Source: an uncultured Porphyromonadaceae bacterium (GTDB lineage: Bacteria > Bacteroidota > Bacteroidia > Bacteroidales > Muribaculaceae). From it: 58,777 bases of DNA. This document shows, in pieces, positions 53,158 to 58,777 of this stretch (positions are counted from its first letter, which is position 1; the number at the start of each line of letters is the position of its first letter). The notes under the pieces were generated by a model. That model saw only the letters and a program-made list of their open reading frames with translations. It searched no databases and was not told the origin of the DNA. Made by a program: the position numbers and the translations under genes. Where the stretch lies: assembly GCA_947174335.1 (NCBI GenBank), contig CAMWIM010000007.1, positions 1 through 58,777 on the forward strand, given 5' to 3'.

Positions 53158-55098
53158 ATGAACGATATAATTAATTTATTGCCCGACTCTGTTGCCAACC
53201 AAATTGCGGCGGGTGAAGTTATTCCGCGACCTGCTGCAGCTGTGAAAGAATTGGTTGAGAATGCGGTGGATGCCGGTGCTGATTCGATATCATTGATACT
53301 TAAAGATGCCGGTCGAACCCTAATACAGGTTATCGACAATGGTAAAGGTATGTCGCAGACTGATGCCCGTATGGCATTTGAACGTCACGCAACATCAAAA
53401 ATCAAGGAAGCCGCCGATCTTTTTGACTTGCATACTATGGGCTTTCGCGGGGAGGCTCTTGCTTCTATTTGTGCGATCTCTCAAATAGAAATGACAACTA
53501 AGCGGGTAGAGGATGAACTTGGGACGTGTATTAGACTTAATGGTTCGCAAGTTGAATCACAAGAACCAACAGTGGCAGTCAACGGGACAAATCTGATGGT
53601 TAAGAATCTGTTTTTCAATCAGCCTGCGCGTCGCAAGTTTTTGAAATCTGATTCTAAAGAGTTGGCTCATGTTATCCATGAATTTGAACGCCTTGCTCTT
53701 GTAAATCCAAATGTGGGTTTTGAATTTTATCACAATGATACTCTCATACATAAACTTCTGAAAGGTTCGCTTAAAGAACGCATAGGTCAGTTGTTTGGTC
53801 GAACTGTTGAAAAGCAGCTTATTCCGATTGATGTTGAAACTCCTATAGTAAAGATAGACGGGTTTGTTGGATTACCGGAGCATGCCCGAAAACGAAACTG
53901 GCTCCAATATTTGTTTGTGAACGGCAGAAACATACGTCATCCCTATTTTCATAAGGCGGTGATGACGTGTTTTGAAAATTTGATTGCAAGTGATGCTCAA
54001 CCAAATTATTTTTTGAATTTTACAGTTGAACCGTCTTCAATTGATGTTAACATACATCCGACAAAAAACGAAGTGAAGTTTGAAAATGAGCAAGCTATAT
54101 GGCAAATTCTAATGGCGGTTATCCGAGAATCGTTAGGTCGATACAATGTTGTTCCTTCCATTGATTTCAATCAAGACGACAGTCCCGAAATTCCTGTTTT
54201 TTCTCCGGGAACTGCGTCTATATCGCCGACGTTAGATATCGACACAGCATATAATCCGTTTGAAAAAGCGTCAGGCCGCACGTCTATACGTCCGTCATCT
54301 GCTATTAAAGGAACTGCAACTGATTGGGAAAGTCTATACAAAGGCTTTGAGTCAGCGCCACGCGTTTCGACGACTGAATTAAGAAGCAGTGTGCTCAATG
54401 GCAATTTTAACGAAGATTCTCTATCAATTAATGGAGGCGCGAATGATGAATTTATGACCGGTCCGACTTCTCCGGTTGAGCAACAGTCGTTTATGAGCGA
54501 ACTGATGGAGTCTGAAACTCAAAAAAATAAGGACGAGGCTCCAAGGCTGATTCAACTCAAGAATCGATATATTGTTTCTCCATCAAAGTCGGGTCTCACG
54601 ATTATTGATCGTCACCGTGCCCATGTTTCTGTACTATATAGTCGCTATCTTGACATGGTTAAAACCGGGAATGTGTCATCTCAAAAGGTGATTTTCCCCG
54701 AAGTTTTGACATTGACAGCTTCTCAAAATATAATTCTTGACAGTATTGTTGATAATGTTGCCGAAATAGGTTTTGAAATATCATTCTTGGGCGACAATTC
54801 TTGGGCTGTCAATGGTGTCCCGTCGCTGTTGGGAAAACTTAACCCGATCGAGACACTGACAAAAATGATTGATAATGTAGCTGAAGGAACAGGCGACGTA
54901 GATACTGACCTTAATCATCGAATAGCTTTGGCAATCGCTAAGGCATCGGCTGTAACTTCGACTACCGATATGACTGACGTGGAAGTTGAATCATTGTTGA
55001 GCGAGCTTTTCAGTTTGCCTTCACCCGGTTTGACTCCTGACGGTCTGACGGTTGTGTCGGTAATCGGATTTGATGATATATCCCGACTGTTTAATTGA
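53158..55098 (+). CDS. mutL: DNA mismatch repair protein MutL without the C-terminal nuclease motifs
   Basis: 646 aa. N-terminal GHKL ATPase: LPDSVANQIAAGEV, ELVENAVDAGAD, IDNGKGM, ATSKI, TMGFRGEALASI, and VNGRNIRH; the linker spans about 340-460 and the C-terminal dimerisation domain 465-646. The endonuclease motif DQHAxxExxxxE is D484-R-H-R-A-H-V490 here, so the Gln and the first Glu are lost. The CPHGRP motif near the end reads T626-P-D-G-L-T, and the SCKxAI motif is not seen. MutL couples mismatch recognition by MutS to strand incision. The rRNA methyltransferase gene follows after 7 bp and radA after that. Confidence 0.95.
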   Translation: MNDIINLLPDSVANQIAAGEVIPRPAAAVKELVENAVDAGADSISLILKDAGRTLIQVIDNGKGMSQTDARMAFERHATSKIKEAADLFDLHTMGFRGEALASICAISQIEMTTKRVEDELGTCIRLNGSQVESQEPTVAVNGTNLMVKNLFFNQPARRKFLKSDSKELAHVIHEFERLALVNPNVGFEFYHNDTLIHKLLKGSLKERIGQLFGRTVEKQLIPIDVETPIVKIDGFVGLPEHARKRNWLQYLFVNGRNIRHPYFHKAVMTCFENLIASDAQPNYFLNFTVEPSSIDVNIHPTKNEVKFENEQAIWQILMAVIRESLGRYNVVPSIDFNQDDSPEIPVFSPGTASISPTLDIDTAYNPFEKASGRTSIRPSSAIKGTATDWESLYKGFESAPRVSTTELRSSVLNGNFNEDSLSINGGANDEFMTGPTSPVEQQSFMSELMESETQKNKDEAPRLIQLKNRYIVSPSKSGLTIIDRHRAHVSVLYSRYLDMVKTGNVSSQKVIFPEVLTLTASQNIILDSIVDNVAEIGFEISFLGDNSWAVNGVPSLLGKLNPIETLTKMIDNVAEGTGDVDTDLNHRIALAIAKASAVTSTTDMTDVEVESLLSELFSLPSPGLTPDGLTVVSVIGFDDISRLFN

Positions 55099-55105
55099 TA
55101 TTGAG

Positions 55106-55873
55106 ATGGAACTGACAAACGCATTATGCAAGACCATACAGTCGCTTGAAACAATTAAGGGACGCCGACAAACATCGTTATTTATGGCTGAAGGAACAAA
55201 ATGCGTTCTTGAACTTTTGACGGCATTTAAACTCAAATATTTGATTGCTACCCGTCAATGGCTTGATGATAATAACAACATTAACGTCAATAACGATAAA
55301 ATAATAGAAGCCGGGCGTAGAGATATAAAAAAAATATCTCAGTTGATAACTCCGCGTGATGTTATAGCTATATTTAAAATTCCATCGGTCTCAAAAATCC
55401 CCGACGATTTACGGTCTGACCTTGTCTTGGCTCTCGATAGAGTGCAGGATCCGGGTAATCTCGGTACAATCATACGTATTGCCGACTGGTTCGGGGTTCA
55501 CAATATAATTGCTTCGTTTGACTCAGTCGACTGTTTTAATCCAAAGGTTGTTCAAGCTACTATGGGAGCAATTGGTCGTGTAAAAGTCCATTATGTTGAT
55601 TCTCTTTCTGAGACACTTAAGTCATTATCAGCTTTCATGCCGATATACGGTACATTTCTTGATGGAGAAAACATTTATAAATCTTCTTTGTCAAGCAATG
55701 GTGTTATAGTAATGGGTAACGAGGGTGCCGGAATTTCAGAAGAAGTCGGTCAAGTAATTACATCTCGGCTTTTGATTCCGCCATATCCACACGATAGTGA
55801 GACTGTTGAGTCATTAAATGTTTCGATGGCAACGGCTATAACTGTAGCTGAGTTCCGTCGTCGACAATTTTAA
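55106..55873 (+). CDS. SpoU-family RNA 2'-O-methyltransferase (TrmH/RlmB-like)
   Basis: 255 aa from ATG at 55106 (MELTNALCKTIQSL); an earlier TTG would overlap mutL by 29 bp. N-terminal substrate-binding domain (1-95) and a C-terminal SPOUT domain with a trefoil knot: ALDRVQDPGNLGTIIRIADW (motif 1), VIVMGNEGAGIS (motif 2), IPPYPHDSETVESLNVSMAT (motif 3). It methylates ribose in 23S rRNA or tRNA with S-adenosylmethionine; the exact site cannot be told. Probably cotranscribed with mutL and radA (16 bp gap to radA). Confidence 0.92.
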   Translation: MELTNALCKTIQSLETIKGRRQTSLFMAEGTKCVLELLTAFKLKYLIATRQWLDDNNNINVNNDKIIEAGRRDIKKISQLITPRDVIAIFKIPSVSKIPDDLRSDLVLALDRVQDPGNLGTIIRIADWFGVHNIIASFDSVDCFNPKVVQATMGAIGRVKVHYVDSLSETLKSLSAFMPIYGTFLDGENIYKSSLSSNGVIVMGNEGAGISEEVGQVITSRLLIPPYPHDSETVESLNVSMATAITVAEFRRRQF

Positions 55874-55889
55874 ATTTAATTTTGAAGTC

Positions 55890-57257
55890 ATGGCAAAGCA
55901 ACAAAAAACGGTATGGTTTTGCTCTGAATGTGGAGCTGATTCACCCAAATGGGCGGGACGTTGTCCATCATGTGGGGCATGGAATACAATGGTAGAAGAA
56001 AAGGTTCAATCTAAATCAAAAGGGATTGTTCCTGTCCGTACAACCGAAAGTCGCCCACGTCCTATATCAAAAATTGAAGCAGTTGATGAAGCCCGCATAA
56101 TAATGCCCAGCGACGAACTCAATCGAGTTTTAGGTGGTGGATTGGTTGCCGGTTCAATGGTCTTGATCGGAGGTGAACCGGGGATTGGAAAGTCAACACT
56201 TGTTCTCCAAAATATTCTCTCAATACGCAGTCGTACAATCCTTTACGTATCGGGCGAGGAGAGTGCCACTCAGCTGAAAATGAGAGCAGATCGACTTCAG
56301 CGAGCAAGTGACAACTGTTTTATTGTTACTGAAACGTCGCTTGAAAGCATATTCCGTCACATTGAGGATATAAAACCGGGGTTATTGATTGTCGATTCAA
56401 TTCAGACAATTGCGTCTGACGAACTTGAATCGGCTGCCGGAAGCGTTAGTCAAGTACGCGAATGTGCTGTCCGTTTGCTGAAATATGCAAAGGAGTCCGG
56501 TGTTCCTGTAATTTTGATTGGCCATATTACAAAAGATGGAACACTCGCTGGTCCAAAAGTTCTTGAACATATCGTTGATGCCGTCCTTCAATTTGAGGGA
56601 GACAGCAATTATATGTATCGAATACTCCGCTCGATAAAAAACCGTTTTGGAAGTACCTCAGAACTTGGAATATATGAGATGTGTCGTCGTGGATTGCGTG
56701 AAGTCACTAACCCTTCAGAAATGTTGTTGTCTGATACCGATGAACAATTGTCGGGTGTCGCAATTGGTGTGACGCTCGAGGGGGCACGCCCATTTCTGAT
56801 CGAGACACAAGCCCTTGTAAGTACAGCTGCTTATGGTACACCCCAGCGTTCGGTAACCGGTTTTGATTCAAAAAGAATGAATATGTTATTGGCTGTACTT
56901 GAAAAACGTGCCGGATTTAAAATTATTCAGAAAGATGTATTTTTGAATATAGCCGGAGGTTTGAAAGTAAATGACCCGGCATTGGACCTTCCTGTTATTT
57001 CCGCCATTTTGTCTTCAAGCGTTGACGTCAATATTCCTCGTTCAGTCTGTATGGCGGGTGAGGTTGGTTTGTCAGGTGAAATTCGCCCGGTAACACGCCT
57101 TGAACAACGAATACTCGAAGCGGAAAAACTCGGTATGAAAACCATTATAGTTCCCCGAAATAACCTCAAAGGTGTTGATACTCAAAACCGATCAATTAAG
57201 ATTGTAGAAGTTGGGAAGGTCGAGGAAGCATTCCGACATTTGTTCGGGAAATCATAA
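55890..57257 (+). CDS. radA: DNA repair protein RadA
   Basis: 455 aa. N-terminal zinc finger with CSEC (C11, C14) and CPSC (C25, C28), RecA-like ATPase with Walker A GGEPGIGKST (about 92-101) and the RadA-specific KNRFG motif (about residue 250), and a C-terminal Lon-protease-like domain (from about 330) with the usual inactive site. It is a DnaB-type helicase that drives branch migration in recombinational repair. Last gene of the mutL cluster. Confidence 0.97.
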   Translation: MAKQQKTVWFCSECGADSPKWAGRCPSCGAWNTMVEEKVQSKSKGIVPVRTTESRPRPISKIEAVDEARIIMPSDELNRVLGGGLVAGSMVLIGGEPGIGKSTLVLQNILSIRSRTILYVSGEESATQLKMRADRLQRASDNCFIVTETSLESIFRHIEDIKPGLLIVDSIQTIASDELESAAGSVSQVRECAVRLLKYAKESGVPVILIGHITKDGTLAGPKVLEHIVDAVLQFEGDSNYMYRILRSIKNRFGSTSELGIYEMCRRGLREVTNPSEMLLSDTDEQLSGVAIGVTLEGARPFLIETQALVSTAAYGTPQRSVTGFDSKRMNMLLAVLEKRAGFKIIQKDVFLNIAGGLKVNDPALDLPVISAILSSSVDVNIPRSVCMAGEVGLSGEIRPVTRLEQRILEAEKLGMKTIIVPRNNLKGVDTQNRSIKIVEVGKVEEAFRHLFGKS

Positions 57258-57278
57258 ATTTGATATACAAATAAAACA

Positions 57279-57308
57279 AGGGGTTGCTTCTTTAGTGATG
57301 CAACCCCT
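57279..57308. terminator. Hairpin between radA and the META lipoprotein gene
   Basis: 9-bp stem AGGGGTTGC/GCAACCCCT (57279-57287 with 57300-57308). On the minus strand it is followed by TGTTTTATTTG, which suits the META gene ending at 57330. On plus it is followed by the weaker AATTTATT. Confidence 0.7.
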
Positions 57309-57329
57309 AATTTATTATATTTTATGAAT

Positions 57330-58340
57330 TTATTCTTCATTAATCGGAGCATTTGGAATTGAAAGGATAACAATCTTTTCATTTCCTGCTCTGTCTCGAA
57401 GTTCAACACGCCCGTTTCCAAGATTAACACAGTTGGTTACTTCTTCGAGTGCAACAAGGAACTCAGTCTCTTGTTGTTGGTCGGGACACATCATTCGGGT
57501 TGTGATTAAGTTCCCGAACTGAATTGAATTAGGACTGTCCGGGTCAATAATGACTTGTCCGTTCATAATATTGCAACCTGCATTACCGTGAATCGAGAGT
57601 TCGTTTATGTCGATTACAAACTTCATGTTGGCTGCGGTAACTCGATGACCGTCAATAGTGATAACTCGCCAAGCTCCATTCAAAAAGTCAAGATTATGGC
57701 GTCTCAAAACAAGGAGAGGAGTTGATTTACTATTTGATTTCAGTTCAAGATAGCTCTCGTTACCTTTTTTGTCAAGAGTAAAACTTGTTGCTTGAGCAAT
57801 GCCGGTATTGATAAGCATTTCAAATGGCGCATTTTCACACATTTTCATTGTTGATATCAGGTTGGCAAATTCAATCTTGTTACCGGCTTTGACAATGAAA
57901 TCACCATTTATTATATTACATCCGTTAGAGCCATAGAATCTACCTGATGCCGATTCAAAATTAATATATGGACGTTCATCACCTGAAACTTTTTCTCCGT
58001 TGACTTCTTGAATTGTCCATTCGCCATTCAACGCCTGAGTCATATTGAGGTCAACCCGGTTTTCAGCTTCGTGATCGACTTTAATCGGATGATTAACTGC
58101 AGTATTTTCAGCTTGCTCTATTTGAGCTTTTGAGGGCTTATGACTTTTAGTCTTGGGTTCTTCTTTTTGAGGTTGAGACATAACATCAGTAATTTGTCCT
58201 TCTGAATCAGTTGATTGTTGAGGTTTTTCAATCGTAGTGTCAGATTTACTTTCTTTGCCTAAAAACATTTTTTGCATAACTGAACATGATGGAAAAATCA
58301 TTACAGATGCTAATAATATTGCAGGATATATTTTTTTCAT
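57330..58340 (-). CDS. Lipoprotein with two META (HslJ-like) domains
   Basis: 336 aa. Signal peptide with lipobox MIFPSC (Cys near 19), then a linker rich in Lys, Glu, Ser and Gln (25-95). Two META domains follow: about 105-210 (LNGEWTIQEVNGEKVS, FYGSNGCNIINGDF, NLISTMKMC) and about 217-325 (LNGAWRVITIDGHRVT, IHGNAGCNIMNGQV, NLITTRMMCPD). The matching GCN and MC cysteine pairs could form a disulfide in each domain. HslJ-type META domains in E. coli relate to novobiocin or heat-stress tolerance, but no defined biochemistry exists. A TAATTTTG -7 element lies upstream on the minus strand (58364-58371). Confidence 0.88.
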   Translation of the reverse strand: MKKIYPAILLASVMIFPSCSVMQKMFLGKESKSDTTIEKPQQSTDSEGQITDVMSQPQKEEPKTKSHKPSKAQIEQAENTAVNHPIKVDHEAENRVDLNMTQALNGEWTIQEVNGEKVSGDERPYINFESASGRFYGSNGCNIINGDFIVKAGNKIEFANLISTMKMCENAPFEMLINTGIAQATSFTLDKKGNESYLELKSNSKSTPLLVLRRHNLDFLNGAWRVITIDGHRVTAANMKFVIDINELSIHGNAGCNIMNGQVIIDPDSPNSIQFGNLITTRMMCPDQQQETEFLVALEEVTNCVNLGNGRVELRDRAGNEKIVILSIPNAPINEE

Positions 58341-58363
58341 TTTATCTTGTTTTTTATATTTGA

Positions 58364-58371
58364 CAAAATTA
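58364..58371 (-). promoter_or_regulatory. -7 element (TAATTTTG) of the META lipoprotein gene
   Basis: Minus-strand TAATTTTG 23 bases before the ATG at 58340. Confidence 0.55.
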
Positions 58372-58410
58372 ACATATAAAAGTTTAATTCACATATATAA
58401 TTTAGTTAAA

Positions 58411-58446
58411 TTAAAAAAAGAGCGACCAAAAAAGTTGTGGTCGCTC
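58411..58446 (-). terminator. Terminator of the gene entering from the right edge
   Basis: Stem GAGCGACCA/TGGTCGCTC (58420-58428 with 58438-58446). On the minus strand it is followed by a run of seven T. 67 bp after the stop at 58514. Confidence 0.92.
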
Positions 58447-58513
58447 AGTTATTTGTGAGATTACAACCTTATTTGCTGAAAATACAACAAACAAAAGTTC
58501 TCTAATGTTTATA

Positions 58514-58777
58514 TCAGCGCAAGTTATCGCGAACGCGGTCAAGAAATTTTTTCATCTCAATACTATCGCGTGAGTCAATAATTGATTTTAACTCGGAAAG
58601 TTTCTCCATAATATTGTCAAGCTGACCTGATGTGTAGGGATTAAAGAGAATCTCACTGAGAAGGTAGTCATCCTCCGACATTAGACCGTGTGCAATTGCC
58701 ATGTGTCGTTTGAATGTCGTTCCCGGCGCATCCTGGTGCTTCATTATAGAGCCAAACACGAGTGTTGATGCAAACGG
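58514..58777 (-). CDS. Probable prephenate dehydrogenase, C-terminal part only
   Basis: The open frame runs off the right end of the window; 87 codons are visible, read in frame from 58777. The visible sequence (GTTFKRHMAIAHGLMSEDDY, LLSEILFNPYT, LDNIMEKLSELKSIIDSRD) resembles the helical dimerisation domain at the C-terminus of Bacteroidales prephenate dehydrogenase (TyrA), which makes 4-hydroxyphenylpyruvate for tyrosine synthesis. The catalytic domain lies outside, so the call rests on the tail only. No ACT domain follows. Confidence 0.6.
   Translation of the reverse strand, partial: PFASTLVFGSIMKHQDAPGTTFKRHMAIAHGLMSEDDYLLSEILFNPYTSGQLDNIMEKLSELKSIIDSRDSIEMKKFLDRVRDNLR

Noticed and set aside
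1-58777. Mobile elements, CRISPR arrays, prophage
   Set aside because: No transposase, integrase, regularly spaced repeats or phage genes were seen; gene content and composition are uniform.

Overview
The window is a contiguous stretch of a Bacteroidales chromosome (phylum Bacteroidota). The family could be Muribaculaceae or a relative, but that is a guess. The evidence for the order is the recurring Bacteroidota promoter element TAnnTTTG a short distance upstream of many starts, sometimes with a TTTG or TTG about 20 bp further up; almost no purine-rich ribosome binding sites; a DUF4270 lipoprotein next to a stand-alone GT5 domain; a long PPi-dependent phosphofructokinase; and a large TonB-dependent receptor with a carboxypeptidase-like N-terminal domain. 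Base composition and codon use look uniform. I saw no insertion sequence, prophage, CRISPR array or integrase, so this looks like core chromosome.

Layout. 1-1450: the end of an rRNA operon (5S tail and terminator), galM and tRNA-Thr. 1466-3691: DUF4270 lipoprotein and a GT5-like protein (minus strand). 3826-9152: a minus-strand cluster that starts with bifunctional thrA, then a threonine-synthase-like protein without its PLP lysine, a small unknown protein, a phospholipid acyltransferase and an omega-amidase-like hydrolase. 9282-11793: pfp and a long AT-rich gap holding a candidate small structured RNA. 11794-14724: gltX-kdtA and tRNA-Cys. 14853-19190: an MBL-fold protein, then pyrB-pyrI-flavin reductase-glyA. 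19351-23392: cell-wall amidase, MlaD-like lipid transport protein, dnaA, tRNA-Met. 23560-29549: CyuA-like desulfidase, SPFH protein, VanZ-like protein, pyrD-pyrK, MATE exporter. 29587-33757: two unknown envelope proteins and alaS. 33853-37777: M23 peptidase, MerR regulator, ABC-F ATPase, WecG-type glycosyltransferase. 37789-42476: DJ-1 protein, ApbE, lactonase-fold protein, NSS transporter, small lipoprotein. 42567-45155: clpB. 45412-50252: TonB-dependent receptor plus a lipoprotein with an OB-fold-like segment. 50309-57257: MFS, second NSS transporter, mutL-rRNA methyltransferase-radA. 57330-58777: META-domain lipoprotein and the C-terminus of a probable prephenate dehydrogenase.

How the genes work together. 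Pyrimidine synthesis is split between two loci (pyrBI and pyrKD), and one-carbon supply (glyA) sits in the pyrB cluster. Envelope work is represented by KDO transfer, cell-wall amidase and endopeptidase, lipid transport and acyl transfer, and several lipoproteins. Genome maintenance is represented by dnaA, mutL and radA.

The least ordinary observations are the threonine-synthase-like protein whose catalytic lysine and phosphate loop are replaced in an intact frame; the interleaved divergent promoters between alaS and the M23 peptidase; a MutL whose C-terminal nuclease motifs are all missing; an MBL protein with an altered metal motif; and a structured RNA candidate upstream of pfp that carries a ten-codon ORF abutting a terminator.
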